This document shows, piece after piece, positions 36,867 to 49,937 of a stretch of DNA of 64,000 nucleotides; positions within the stretch are counted from its first letter, which is position 1, and every line of letters starts with the position of its first letter. The notes under the pieces were generated by a model, which had not been told where the DNA came from, made no database searches, and saw nothing but the letters and a program-made list of their open reading frames with translations. The stretch covers positions 1,030,501 through 1,094,500 of the forward strand of contig NZ_CP084910.1 in NCBI RefSeq assembly GCF_020535245.1. Direction: 5' to 3'. Made by a program: the position numbers and the translations under genes. This DNA is from Asticcacaulis sp. AND118. GTDB taxonomy: Bacteria > Pseudomonadota > Alphaproteobacteria > Caulobacterales > Caulobacteraceae.

Positions 36867-36986
36867 ACGCGTTCGCCATGAAGTCGCCCACATCCCTGAT
36901 TAGGCCTTTGAAAATCGTGGACGAGACGCTACTAAGTGGGGGCGCTTCGCCGCGCCCTTTCGACTTTTCAAGCTCAAGAGACCTTC

Positions 36987-37649
36987 ATGTCTTCCAAACT
37001 GCGTGCGCTTCTGTTCGGCCTGTCGATGGCCGGTGTCGCTTCGGCGGCGATTCTGCCTGATCTGGCGGCGGCGCAGAACCGCGATCGCGACCGCGAGCAG
37101 TCCGAGGACGATGCCGGCAAGCGCGCCAAGAAGGAAGAAGAGTGGGAACAGAAGGACCTGCGTCTGGCCAAGCGCCGCGCCGACGGTCCGTGCCCCTACG
37201 TGAAGGTGCTTTACGAAGCCGCCCGCTACCATGAGTTTGCGGACAACAAGGAAGCCTCGTCCGACGCCAAGTGGACGGGTCAGATCAACGGCGTGGCCTC
37301 CGATTGCGCCTATAAGGGCGACGAGCCGATCGAGATTGCCATGATCGTCGGCTTCTCGCTGGGCAAGGGCCCCAAGGCGGGCGCCGATTCCAACACCTAC
37401 CGCTACTGGGTGGCGGTGACCGACCGCGACAAGGCCGTGCTGGCCAAGGAATATTTCGACCTGCCAGTCAACTTCAACGGCAAGCAGACGGTCGATGTCG
37501 CCACGCGCATCGAAAATATCGTCATCCCGCGCGCCGGGTCTTCGGTGGCCGGTTCGAATTTCGAAGTCCTGATCGGCTTCGACGTCACGCCGCAGATGGT
37601 CGACTTCAACCGTCAGGGCAAGCGTTTCCGCTTCGCCAAGGTGAAGTAG
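36987..37649 (+). CDS. Secreted protein of unknown function
   Basis: 220 residues. Signal peptide KLRALLFGLSMAGVASAA is followed by a highly charged segment (NRDRDREQSEDDAGKRAKKE) and a compact domain with two cysteines (DGPCPYVKVLYEAARYHEF, SDCAYKGDEPIEIAMIVGFS) and RYWVAVTDRDKAVLAKEYFD. I believe this is a conserved Caulobacterales exported protein without a name; no catalytic motif is visible. ATG 36987 is preferred over 36936 since the signal peptide begins there. Confidence 0.75.
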   Translation: MSSKLRALLFGLSMAGVASAAILPDLAAAQNRDRDREQSEDDAGKRAKKEEEWEQKDLRLAKRRADGPCPYVKVLYEAARYHEFADNKEASSDAKWTGQINGVASDCAYKGDEPIEIAMIVGFSLGKGPKAGADSNTYRYWVAVTDRDKAVLAKEYFDLPVNFNGKQTVDVATRIENIVIPRAGSSVAGSNFEVLIGFDVTPQMVDFNRQGKRFRFAKVK

Positions 37650-37773
37650 GGCATTCCCTTCTGTGGATCGCGCTTCGGGGAAAATAAAACTGTCACCCGA
37701 AAGATACTGACAAACGCCGAAACATGCGCTTTAGTGTTAGCAGAGGGTTAACGCTTGCGTTGTTTTGGGGTCG

Positions 37774-38523
37774 ATGTCGCAGCCAGATAAAGCCAAAAAT
37801 GGCACGGCACCGAGCGGGGCAGGTGGTTTCAGGCTACCCTTCTTCCGTAAGCGCGCGGCCATATATTATGACGGCTTCAACCTCTATCACGCGGTTGACG
37901 CCTATAAGCGTCCCTATCTGAAATGGCTTGATCTCAAGGCCTTGGCCTGGGCCATCACGCCGGATAATGAGGTGGTGAAGCGCGTCGTCTGGTGCTCGGC
38001 CTTCCGTCCGCAAAACAAGTCCAAGATGAAGCGCCACGAGGACTATATGCGTGCGCTTCAGGCTCGCGGCGTCCTGTGCCGCATCGGGCATTTCGTTTCC
38101 GCCATCGACGGGTGCAATGCCTGCGGTCACCAGTGGCATCTGGCCATCGAAAAGCAGGGCGATGTCAATCTGGCCCTGTCGATTGCGTCCGATGCCGAGG
38201 ATAACCTGTTCGACGTCTGCTACCTCGTCTCCGCCGACGGGGACCATGCGGCCACGGCGCGCTATCTGAAAGAGCGCTTCCCGAAAAAGGAACTGGTGCT
38301 GGTCTGCCCGCCGGGACGCTATCCCAACAAGCACATCCTCAAATTCGCCGACCGCGTGGTCGAAATCGGGCGCGAGCATCTTGAGGCTTCGCTGCTGCCT
38401 CAGATGACCAAGTACCGTTCGCGCCTTCTGGGGCCGTCGTCGACGGTCGAGCGTCCGGAGGCCTACGACCCGCCGGAACTGCGCGAAAAAGGCCACCTCA
38501 AGGTCGTGGTCAATAACGCCTAG
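37774..38523 (+). CDS. NYN domain protein (PIN-like nuclease fold)
   Basis: 249 residues. The NYN/PIN-like core is clear: AAIYYDGFNLYHAVD with the first acidic residue, then KQGDVNLALSIASDAEDNLFD and CYLVSADGDHAATARYLKER with the later acids (D in KQGDV, SADGD), and KELVLVCPPG. Cysteines CNACGH in the middle may bind metal. Such domains are predicted metal-dependent RNases. A TTG at 37765 adds three residues; the ATG at 37774 has ttgggg upstream. The end overlaps the opposite-strand small membrane gene by 14 bases. Confidence 0.85.
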   Translation: MSQPDKAKNGTAPSGAGGFRLPFFRKRAAIYYDGFNLYHAVDAYKRPYLKWLDLKALAWAITPDNEVVKRVVWCSAFRPQNKSKMKRHEDYMRALQARGVLCRIGHFVSAIDGCNACGHQWHLAIEKQGDVNLALSIASDAEDNLFDVCYLVSADGDHAATARYLKERFPKKELVLVCPPGRYPNKHILKFADRVVEIGREHLEASLLPQMTKYRSRLLGPSSTVERPEAYDPPELREKGHLKVVVNNA

Positions 38524-38704
38524 AATGGTTGCGGCGATAAAAGCGCGCCAGCACGAAAGCGCCGAACATCAGCGCGCTGAGAAAAATCACCAGAAAAGCC
38601 AGCGTGTCGATGGCGACCTTGCCCTGTGCGCTGCCCTGAAAGACGTCGCGGATTTCGAGGCTGAGGGCGGCGGGCGGATGAGAGGGAGTCGGCGAAGGGG
38701 TCAT
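38510..38704 (-). CDS. Small single-span membrane protein
   Basis: 64 residues: a Pro/Ser-rich start, one membrane segment (IDTLAFLVIFLSALMFGAFV) and a basic end (RFYRRNHSRRY) that should remain in the cytoplasm. An aagga element lies ten bases before the ATG. Family not recognised. Its tail overlaps the end of the NYN gene. Confidence 0.55.
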   Translation of the reverse strand: MTPSPTPSHPPAALSLEIRDVFQGSAQGKVAIDTLAFLVIFLSALMFGAFVLARFYRRNHSRRY

Positions 38705-38888
38705 GTGCAGAGTCCTTGAGAAGCGTGTGCCTTTAGTTTAGGCACGCGTCGCCTCAGCGGGGACAGGTTGCAGCCCCGGCGTGTGCTTACTTCTGGCGCT
38801 CTCCAGACGCTTCATTACTTTTCGAGGGCGGGGCCCTTCTGCCTGCCTCTTGACTCTTAACGCGCCGTCACGCACAAGCGAGGCGACC

Positions 38889-39062
38889 CACGGGAGAGAG
38901 CGTGACTCGTTCACGCCGCCGAAGGCGCAACCGCCCCGGAAACGCTCAGGCCAAAGGACCGTCGGTCATTCTACACGCTGGAAAGTGATGTTTTGAACAT
39001 CCGCCGACGGAGCAAAGCGGGCGACCGCTGAAATCTCTCAGGTCTCAGGGACAGCGGGGGCA
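38889..39062 (+). promoter_or_regulatory. Tandem glycine riboswitch upstream of gcvT
   Basis: Two aptamers in a row. The first runs from cgggagagagcgtga to ccggaaacgctcaggccaaa and ggaccg; the second from acacgctggaaagtga through ccgccgacggagcaaagcgg to aatctctcaggtctcaggga cagcggggg. The GGAGAGAG / CGCCGAAGGCGCAA / CUCAGGCAAAAGGACCG pattern is that of glycine riboswitches. Glycine binding should raise expression of the glycine cleavage genes that begin 55 bases on. A short hairpin/T-run (gactttttgt) follows. Confidence 0.93.
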
Positions 39063-39116
39063 GACTTTTTGTAAAAAGCTCTGCGATTCCGCACGTTTAC
39101 TGATCCGAGGCCGTTT

Positions 39117-40229
39117 ATGCCCAGCGCCGCTCTGAAATCCACGCCTGTCGAAGATCGCCACGTTGCCCTTGGGGCGCGCATGGTGCCGTTCGCCGGCTAC
39201 AACATGCCCGTTCAGTACGAAGGCGTGATGGCTGAGCACAAATGGACCCGTGCCGAAGCCGGTCTGTTCGACGTGTCGCACATGGGTCAGGCGCGCCTGA
39301 CCGGGGAGGGCGCGGTCGAAACGCTGGAGGCCCTGACGCCGACCGATTTCGCGGCGCTCAAGCCCGGCAAGCAGAAATATTCGCTGCTGCTCAACGAAGC
39401 CGGCGGCATCCTCGACGACTGGATGGTGTCGCGTCCGCAAGCGTCGGGTTTCTTCCTGGTGGTCAATGCCGCCTGCAAGGATCAGGACTTCGCCATCATC
39501 GCCGACAACCTCAAAGGCGATACGCAATTCGAAATCCTCGCCGACCGCGCGCTGCTGGCGCTGCAGGGGCCGCGCGCTCGCGAGGTGATGGCGCAGGTCT
39601 GTCCCGCCGCCTGCGAAATGTATTTCATGGACTGCGGCACGTTCGGCATTCTGGGCGAAACGGCCTTTATCTCGCGTTCGGGCTATACCGGCGAGGACGG
39701 GTTCGAGATCAGCTTCCCCGCCGCCCGCGCCGCCGAACTGTGGGATCTGCTGCTGACCTTCCCTCAGGTCAAGCCGATCGGTCTGGGGGCGCGCGACAGC
39801 CTGCGCCTCGAAGCCGGTATGCCGCTTTACGGGCACGAGATGGACGAGACCTATGGCGTGGTCGAGTCGGGTCTGAGCTTCGGCATGTCGAAGTCGCGTC
39901 TGGAGCGCGGCGACATCCGCGGCATGGATCGCATCCGGTCCGAGCGCGAAAACCCGCAGCGCAGCCGCGTGGCTATCCGTGTCCTCGAAGGTCCGCCCGC
40001 GCGCGATGGCGCCAAAATCCTGAGCGCCGACGGTGAGCCTATCGGCATCGTCACGTCAGGCGTGCCGTCGCCGTCGCTCGGCTATTCGATCGCCATGGGC
40101 TACGTCCCCGCGACTCAGTCGGCCCCCGGCACTAAATTGAAACTGGAAGTGCGCGGCAAGCCCTATGCCTGCGAGATCGTCACTATTCCCTTCGTTCCCA
40201 ATGCCTATCACCGCAAACCCAAGGCTTAA
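39117..40229 (+). CDS. gcvT: Glycine cleavage system aminomethyltransferase (T protein)
   Basis: 370 residues. MVPFAGYNMPVQYEGVMAEH and LFDVSHMGQARLTG at the start, GYTGEDGFEISFP in the middle and GLGARDSLRLEAGMPLYGHE (folate-site Asp/Arg region) are family hallmarks. It transfers the methylene group from the lipoyl arm of GcvH to tetrahydrofolate, releasing ammonia. First gene behind the glycine riboswitch; gcvH follows after 15 bases. Confidence 0.97.
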   Translation: MPSAALKSTPVEDRHVALGARMVPFAGYNMPVQYEGVMAEHKWTRAEAGLFDVSHMGQARLTGEGAVETLEALTPTDFAALKPGKQKYSLLLNEAGGILDDWMVSRPQASGFFLVVNAACKDQDFAIIADNLKGDTQFEILADRALLALQGPRAREVMAQVCPAACEMYFMDCGTFGILGETAFISRSGYTGEDGFEISFPAARAAELWDLLLTFPQVKPIGLGARDSLRLEAGMPLYGHEMDETYGVVESGLSFGMSKSRLERGDIRGMDRIRSERENPQRSRVAIRVLEGPPARDGAKILSADGEPIGIVTSGVPSPSLGYSIAMGYVPATQSAPGTKLKLEVRGKPYACEIVTIPFVPNAYHRKPKA

Positions 40230-40244
40230 AAAGAGGTCGTCATC

Positions 40245-40613
40245 ATGAAATTCACCAAGGAACACGAGTGGGTCAAGGATCAGGGCGACGGCACCGCCTT
40301 CGTCGGCATCTCGGCCTATGCGGCCGACGCGCTGGGCGATGTGGTCTTCGTCGAAGTCCCGGAAGCGGGCAAGGTGCTGACCAAGGGCGACGCCTTTGCG
40401 GTGGTCGAGTCGGTGAAGGCGGCGTCGGACGTCTATGCGCCGGTCGACGGCGAAGTGGTCGAAGGCAATGAAGAACTGACCAACGCGCCCGAAACGGTCA
40501 ACGCCGTGCCGGAGGCCGGCGGCTGGTTTGCGAAAATCAAGCTGACCAATCCGTCGCAACTCGACGCGCTGATGGATCGCGAAGCCTACGAAGCCTATCT
40601 GGCGACGTTGTAA
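40245..40613 (+). CDS. gcvH: Glycine cleavage system H protein
   Basis: 122 residues. The lipoyl-lysine is Lys58 in [19 protein letters not shown]; the start [11 protein letters not shown] and the end [13 protein letters not shown] are typical. It carries the aminomethyl intermediate between GcvP, GcvT and lipoamide dehydrogenase. A palindromic repeat separates it from gcvP. Confidence 0.97.
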   Translation: MKFTKEHEWVKDQGDGTAFVGISAYAADALGDVVFVEVPEAGKVLTKGDAFAVVESVKAASDVYAPVDGEVVEGNEELTNAPETVNAVPEAGGWFAKIKLTNPSQLDALMDREAYEAYLATL

Positions 40614-40620
40614 TCCGTGT

Positions 40621-40729
40621 CCCTCTCCCTTGAGGGAGAGGGTGCCCCGTCAGGGGCGGGTGAGGGGGATGCCCTCGCCATTTAGTGACTCCCCCTCACC
40701 CCGACCCTCTCCCTCAAGGGAGAGGGGGC
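40621..40729. repeat. Composite palindromic repeat, copy 4 (CCCTCTCCC family), between gcvH and gcvP
   Basis: Unit one ccctctcccttgagggagag with ggtgagggggatg; inverted unit two cccctcaccccgaccctctc and cctcaagggagaggggg. Nearly the same as the copy at 5042. It fills most of the gcvH-gcvP gap and ends 13 bases before the gcvP start. Confidence 0.9.
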
Positions 40730-40742
40730 AAGAGTAGTTCCC

Positions 40743-43589
<2,847 letters not shown>

Positions 43590-43601
43590 TCCACGCTAAA
43601 G

Positions 43602-43619
43602 TCACACAGCGTTGTGTGA
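43602..43619. promoter_or_regulatory. Palindrome upstream of the second TonB receptor
   Basis: Arms tcacaca (43602-43608) and tgtgtga (43613-43619); another gtgtga follows at 43629-43634. It lies between the gcvP stop and the terminator, so it could be a regulator site for the receptor or part of the transcript end. Confidence 0.35.
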
Positions 43620-43639
43620 TGGACACAGTGTGAAAACCC

Positions 43640-43676
43640 AAGGGCGGCAACCGTTTGCATTCCGGTTGCCGCCCTT
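43640..43676 (+). terminator. Strong hairpin after gcvP
   Basis: Arms agggcggcaaccg (43641-43653) and cggttgccgccct (43663-43675), 13 pairs. The T-run is weak (ttgtcatat), but position 50 bases after gcvP fits the end of the gcv transcript. Confidence 0.65.
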
Positions 43677-43777
43677 GTCATATATGCGTCGCGCAAATAT
43701 CAAAAAAACGCGATTGTTACGGGCCGGACGCACTTCTAGGCAAGGCAACCTTAAACGTTTCACATGGGGTTGTTCCA

Positions 43778-46066
43778 ATGTCCAAGCTGATGGCCGCCAA
43801 GTCCGGCCCGCTGCTTTCCACCGCGCTCGGCGTGCTGTCTCTGGCCTGCGCCGCGAATGCGCAAACCACCGAGACCGTCGCCGATACCGAAGAAGTCATC
43901 GTCACGGCGCAGCGCCGCTCGGAAAACATCCAGCGCGTGCCGATCTCGGTGGCGGCGCTGAACGGCGACGCCGTGCGCAACCTGCAAACCGCCGGTGAGG
44001 ATGTGCTGGCGCTTTCGGGCCGCGTGCCGGGCCTGTACGCCGAAACCACCACGGGCCGCATCTTCCCGCGCTTCTATATCCGCGGCCTCGGCAATGTCGA
44101 CTTCTACCTCGGCGCTTCGCAGCCCGTCTCGATCATTCAGGACGAGGTCGTGCTGGAGCACGTGGTGCTGAAATCGACCCCGGTGTTCGACCTGCAACAG
44201 GTCGAAGTCCTACGCGGTCCGCAGGGCTCGCTGTTCGGCCGCAACACCACGGCCGGCATCATCAAGTTCGACACGATCAAGCCGTCGGAAGACTATAAGG
44301 GCCGTCTGTCGGCCTCCTACGGCACCTACGGCACGACGACGCTCGACGCCGGCATCGGTGGCGCGCTGTTCCCCGGCAAGCTGTCCTTCCGCCTGTCGGC
44401 CCTGCTGCAAAGCCGCGACCACTGGGTGGACAACACCTATAGCGGCGTGAGCGCCGACTCGACCCAGTCGCCGAAGACAGACGCCATGGGCGGCTACGAA
44501 GACGGCAATGTCCGCCTGCAACTGCTGTACACCCCGACTGAAGACCTCTCGATCCTCGCCTCGGCCCATTCGCGCAACTACAAGGGCACCTCGACCCTGT
44601 TCCGCCGCAACAGCCTGAAGAAGGGCTCTAACGATGTCGCGGGCGAATGGGATCAGGTCGCCTATGACGAAGCCCAGAACAACCCGCAGGCCTATCACAC
44701 CTCCGGCGCCTCGGTGAAGGTCGACTACGACTTCGGCGGCGTCAAGCTGACCTCGATCAGCGCCTATGAGACCGCCAACGGCTACAGCCGCGGCGATACC
44801 GACGGCGGCAACGTCACGCAGGACACCCTGGCCTTCTACGGTCAGAGCATGGGCAAGCTGAACGACCTCGACCAGTATACGCAGGAACTGCGCCTGGCCA
44901 GCGACACAGACGGCAACCTGTCGTGGCAGGTCGGCGGCTACTATTTCAAATCGGAAGACCTGACCAACTTCTATCAGCGCGCCTATTTCACCGGCGCCAA
45001 CCCGAACAACTGGGTGGCGCTTCGCAACAAGAACACCTCCTCGGCCCTCTTCGGTCAGGTCGCCTATAAGGTGACCCCCGCCCTGACGATCACCGCCGGC
45101 GTGCGTCAGACCGAGGACAAGAAGACCACCAACCTGCTCAAGACCGCCGATACGGCGGCTGGCGCGGTGACCTATACGGGCCGCCGCAACGTCACCCTGA
45201 CCGGCAAGGAACCGAGCTGGGATCTGAGCGCGCTGTATGAGGTCAGCCCGGATGTCAGCCTGTTCGCCCGCGTCGCGCGCGGCTTCCGCGGCCCGACGAT
45301 TCAGGGCCGGTCGGCGGTGTTCAACGCCGACTTCACCACAGCGGATTCGGAAACCACCACCTCCTATGAAACCGGCATCAAGAGCCGCCTGTTCGACCGC
45401 ACCCTGCGCCTCAACGCCTCGGTGTTCGGCTATCAGGTCAGCGACATCCAGCTCAACGGCAACGACTCGAACGGCAACGGCGTCCTGTTCAACGCCGACA
45501 AAGCCGAAGCCTACGGGCTTGAGGCCGAGGCCGAATGGCGTCCGACCGCCAACCTGACCCTGACCGGCGGCGTCAGCCTGCTGCACAGCGAGATCAAGGA
45601 CAAGAAGGTCTATGCGCAGGTCTGCACGCTCAACACCGTGCCGGCCAACCCGACCAATACGGTCGTCTGCACCGTGCAGGACCCGACCATCACGGTCGGC
45701 CGCAACACCTTCGCCCAGATCGACGGCAATCCGCTGCCCAACGCACCGGAATACACCGTCAATCTCGGTGCGCGCTACGGTATCCCCTACGGCGTCAATG
45801 GGGAGTTGTTCGCCGCGACGGACTGGGTATTCCAGGGCTATACCAATTTCGTCCTGTACAAGACGGCGGAATTCTATTCCGACAACACCTTCGAAGGCGG
45901 TCTTAAGCTGGGCTATGTCAATCACAAGGGCGGCTACGAAGTGGCGCTCTATGGTCGTAACATCACCAATGAGAAGAACCTCAAGGGCGTGATCGAAAAC
46001 TACATGGCCGCCGTGCTGAACGAGCCGCGCGTCGTCGGCATCGCCGTCAGCGTCAAGGTGCAGTAG
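43778..46066 (+). CDS. TonB-dependent outer-membrane receptor
   Basis: 762 residues. Signal peptide KSGPLLSTALGVLSLACAAN A, then a TonB box region EEVIVTAQRRSENIQRVPIS; plug domain with YIRGLGNVDFYLGASQPVSI, QQVEVLRGPQGSLFGRNTTA; then the 22-strand barrel (ASYGTYGTTTLDAGIGG, YTQELRLASD, YALYGRNITNE-like end) closing with VGIAVSVKVQ. The plug type is that of iron-complex or broad-substrate receptors abundant in Caulobacterales and sphingomonads. The cargo cannot be told. A terminator follows. Confidence 0.93.
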   Translation: MSKLMAAKSGPLLSTALGVLSLACAANAQTTETVADTEEVIVTAQRRSENIQRVPISVAALNGDAVRNLQTAGEDVLALSGRVPGLYAETTTGRIFPRFYIRGLGNVDFYLGASQPVSIIQDEVVLEHVVLKSTPVFDLQQVEVLRGPQGSLFGRNTTAGIIKFDTIKPSEDYKGRLSASYGTYGTTTLDAGIGGALFPGKLSFRLSALLQSRDHWVDNTYSGVSADSTQSPKTDAMGGYEDGNVRLQLLYTPTEDLSILASAHSRNYKGTSTLFRRNSLKKGSNDVAGEWDQVAYDEAQNNPQAYHTSGASVKVDYDFGGVKLTSISAYETANGYSRGDTDGGNVTQDTLAFYGQSMGKLNDLDQYTQELRLASDTDGNLSWQVGGYYFKSEDLTNFYQRAYFTGANPNNWVALRNKNTSSALFGQVAYKVTPALTITAGVRQTEDKKTTNLLKTADTAAGAVTYTGRRNVTLTGKEPSWDLSALYEVSPDVSLFARVARGFRGPTIQGRSAVFNADFTTADSETTTSYETGIKSRLFDRTLRLNASVFGYQVSDIQLNGNDSNGNGVLFNADKAEAYGLEAEAEWRPTANLTLTGGVSLLHSEIKDKKVYAQVCTLNTVPANPTNTVVCTVQDPTITVGRNTFAQIDGNPLPNAPEYTVNLGARYGIPYGVNGELFAATDWVFQGYTNFVLYKTAEFYSDNTFEGGLKLGYVNHKGGYEVALYGRNITNEKNLKGVIENYMAAVLNEPRVVGIAVSVKVQ

Positions 46067-46107
46067 AGCCAAGGCGCAGGCGTCGGGGCAAATCCTCCGG
46101 GTACGGA

Positions 46108-46135
46108 AAAGGCGGTCCTCAGGGGCCGCCTTTTT
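46108..46135 (+). terminator. Rho-independent terminator of the TonB receptor gene
   Basis: aaaaggcggtcc / gggccgcc followed by five T, about 42 bases after the stop codon. Confidence 0.8.
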
Positions 46136-46422
46136 CATGCGCAGGTCCCGAAAACCGTGTCGAGAAAAGCACAATCGCCACCGCAATCACGGCCCGTATC
46201 GTTCGTTTACGCAAAGTGAGGAGGATTAAGGCGAAAGGGCCCCATTTTGGACCTTAGTGGCTCTTTATAAACCTCTGTATGATTCCCATATCGCGGTCGT
46301 GGCGATAAATATTAGCCTGAACTTACGATCTTATAACCTTGATATGCTAGTCCGGAAGGGCTGCTGCCAGATTTGAACCCTTCGACGGCCTAAACCGTAT
46401 GAGGGATAACGGAGCCAGAACC
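46136..46422. other. Intergenic region before the PGPGW gene
   Basis: About 290 bases, AT-richer than the surroundings, with cgataaatattagcctg and gatcttataaccttgatatg as possible promoter parts. Nothing coding is supported. Confidence 0.4.
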
Positions 46423-46929
46423 ATGAGCGGGCCTAAGGGCTTATTCGCAGGACTTTTCAAACCTTCCTCCGGTAAGGTGGCGAAGTCGCGCGCTCTGCTG
46501 ATCGCTCCGGCTCCCTCGAAAAAGACCAAGACGCGCCGCAAGAGCCGGGTGCGCAGCGGTGCCAGCCGCCTGTGGCGCGGTGTTCTGGTGGGCTTGGGGT
46601 CGTTCCTGGTCGTGCTCGGCATCGTTATCGCGCCCCTTCCTGGTCCGATGGGTATGCCGGTATCGATCGCCGGCCTGATCGTCGTTCTGCGCAATTCCTA
46701 CTGGGCCAAGCGTCAGTTCATCCGCACCTGGCGGCGTCATCCCAAGTGGCTGACCCCTGTGCGCCGCCTGCTGCGTCCGCGCGCCAAGATCCTGTCGATC
46801 GTCTGGCATCAGATGCTGCGTACGGAAAAGCTGGTCCTGAAGACCAAGGACCGTATTCTGGGGCCGGTGCGCCGCCGCTTCCTGCGCAAGGCGCGGCGTC
46901 ACACCTTCCACACGCAATCGGCCAAATAA
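46423..46929 (+). CDS. PGPGW-type small membrane protein
   Basis: 168 residues. A basic N-terminus (KKTKTRRKSRVR) precedes two hydrophobic segments around GVLVGLGSFLVVLGIVIAPL and PGPMGMPVSIAGLIVVLRNS. The APLPGP loop is the mark of the PGPGW putative transmembrane family (here GPM instead of GW). The C-terminal half is very basic. Function unknown. ATG 46423 has ggagcc upstream; a good terminator follows the stop. Confidence 0.7.
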   Translation: MSGPKGLFAGLFKPSSGKVAKSRALLIAPAPSKKTKTRRKSRVRSGASRLWRGVLVGLGSFLVVLGIVIAPLPGPMGMPVSIAGLIVVLRNSYWAKRQFIRTWRRHPKWLTPVRRLLRPRAKILSIVWHQMLRTEKLVLKTKDRILGPVRRRFLRKARRHTFHTQSAK

Positions 46930-46966
46930 AAACCTCCCGAATCATCGCTGATGGGGAGGTTTTTTG
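46929..46966. terminator. Bidirectional terminator between convergent genes
   Basis: Arms aacctccc (46931-46938) and gggaggtt (46954-46961), with A-run before and a six-T run after. It serves the PGPGW gene and the opposite-strand hydrolase gene. Confidence 0.85.
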
Positions 46967-46970
46967 TTGC

Positions 46971-48077
46971 TTATTTCTTAGGCGGGCAACCGGTCTGGGC
47001 GCAGACCCCCTTGGCGTCCCACCAGATCAGTCGCACCGTCATCTGACCCGGCTCGACGCGCGGGTCAGTGATGTGCGACAGGACCTGCCCGTCGTGCGGG
47101 GCGGTGATGCGACCCGTCTCGCGGCCCAGTCCGTCATGCACCGTGGCCAGCAGGTCGCCCGTCTTGACCGTATCGCCCAGCCTGACCTTCAGATAGGCAT
47201 AGCCGCCGCGCGGCGAGGCGACGTCCAGCGTGGTGTTGCCGACAAAGCCGGTCTTCAGCGTCTGCGGCTTGCCCTCTATCATGGCGTGGGCACGCATCAG
47301 GTTGCGCAGGCCTTTCAGCCCGCGCTCGATCATCTCGTTGTCGAAGGTTTCCGCGCCGCCCAGTTCCAGCGTGATGGCGCTGAACCCGTGAGCGTTGAGC
47401 ATGTTCTCGACCGCGCCGTCGACGCCGGGGTCCATATTGATGACGTCTGCGCCGATATGGTCGGCCATGATGCGCGCGCCGGGCGTCTCGGCGAAGATGT
47501 ACATGGGATAGGTGGTGCCGCGCGACTGCGTATGCAGGTCGACGGCCAGATCGGCATTGCCCATGAACAGCTTTGACCACAGCCGGCTGGCATAGAGGTC
47601 CGACGGGTTGCCGTGGGCATTGCCGGGCATCAGGCGGTTGAGATTGGCTCCGCCCGTGCCGCCGGTCGAGGTGAAGCCGCGCGTCGAATGCAGCAGGCCT
47701 GGCGTATTGAGGCCCGGAATGGCGACGATGCTGCCCGACAGGGTTTTCGGATCGGTTTCGGCCACCAGCCGATCGACCACGGCGATGCCGTTCAGTTCGT
47801 CGCCGTGGATGCCGGCAGTGAGCAGCAGGCGCGCGCCGGGCTTTGTACCCTTGATGACGATAACGGGTACGTACCAGCCCTGACCGATCGACTGATCCGA
47901 GACGCGGAACCACAGACGCGTCGTCTGACCCGCAGGCAGGTCGGCGATGTCGAGTTGATCGATGACCTGAGCCCCGTCCACGCGGTCGCCGGTATAGGTG
48001 GTGGCGGCCTGAGCGGGCAGGGCGGCAACGCTGAGGGCCAGCAGCGAGGTGAGGGCAAGCGGGATCAGACGTTTCAT
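46971..48077 (-). CDS. Secreted AspA/AstE-type metallohydrolase (M14-like)
   Basis: 368 residues with signal peptide KRLIPLALTSLLALSVAALP (cut after AQA). The zinc site of the succinylglutamate desuccinylase/aspartoacylase family is visible: LTAGIHGDELNGI (His and Glu) and AVDLHTQS (His), with AITLELGGAE as the later catalytic Glu region. The C-terminal part (VRLGDTVKTGDLLATVHDGL) is a lipoyl-like beta domain. It should cut an amide or peptide bond outside the cytoplasm; the substrate is not known. ATG 48077 has ggag upstream. Confidence 0.87.
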   Translation of the reverse strand: MKRLIPLALTSLLALSVAALPAQAATTYTGDRVDGAQVIDQLDIADLPAGQTTRLWFRVSDQSIGQGWYVPVIVIKGTKPGARLLLTAGIHGDELNGIAVVDRLVAETDPKTLSGSIVAIPGLNTPGLLHSTRGFTSTGGTGGANLNRLMPGNAHGNPSDLYASRLWSKLFMGNADLAVDLHTQSRGTTYPMYIFAETPGARIMADHIGADVINMDPGVDGAVENMLNAHGFSAITLELGGAETFDNEMIERGLKGLRNLMRAHAMIEGKPQTLKTGFVGNTTLDVASPRGGYAYLKVRLGDTVKTGDLLATVHDGLGRETGRITAPHDGQVLSHITDPRVEPGQMTVRLIWWDAKGVCAQTGCPPKK

Positions 48078-48183
48078 GAATGGGGCTCCGGTAACGGAAC
48101 ACACTAGACCGGCCCGTGCCTAAATGACAAGCGCCCGGTCATGACGGATCAGACCGGGCGCTTGATGGGTTGGAATGACGCGA

Positions 48184-49601
<1,418 letters not shown>

Positions 49602-49602
<1 letters not shown>

Positions 49603-49937
49603 CAGTGGGCCCCTTCCTTCTTGGCCGGAGCGGGGCGTTCCTTTTTCTTGTACATGGCCAGCATGCGGCGTGTGACCATGAAGCCGCCGAAGATGTTGAC
49701 GGCAGCCAGTGCCGAGGCAATCGCGCCGGAGCCCTTGGCGACCCAGGCGCCGGCCCCGAAGCCGGACGCTGCGGCGGCCATCAGTGCGCCGACAATGATG
49801 ACCGAAGAGATGGCGTTGGTGACGGCCATCAGGGGCGTATGCAGGGCCGGGGTCACCGACCAGACGACGTAGTAGCCGACGAAGACCGCCAGCACGAAGA
49901 TGGCGAAATGGAAGACGGTGGGGTTAATGACCTCCAT
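49602..49937 (-). CDS. pntAB: NAD(P) transhydrogenase subunit alpha part 2
   Basis: 111 residues, the separate membrane part of the alpha subunit: VFHFAIFVLAVFVGYYVVWS, VTNAISSVIIVGALMAAA, NIFGGFMVTRRMLAMYKKK. The three-gene (AA, AB, B) layout is normal in Alphaproteobacteria. The ATG at 49937 has ggagga upstream and overlaps the end of the NTF2-like gene by 14 bases. Confidence 0.95.

Noticed and set aside
44210-46186. 658-codon minus frame opposite the second TonB receptor
   Set aside because: The receptor is certain by plug and barrel motifs; the opposite frame shows no motif.
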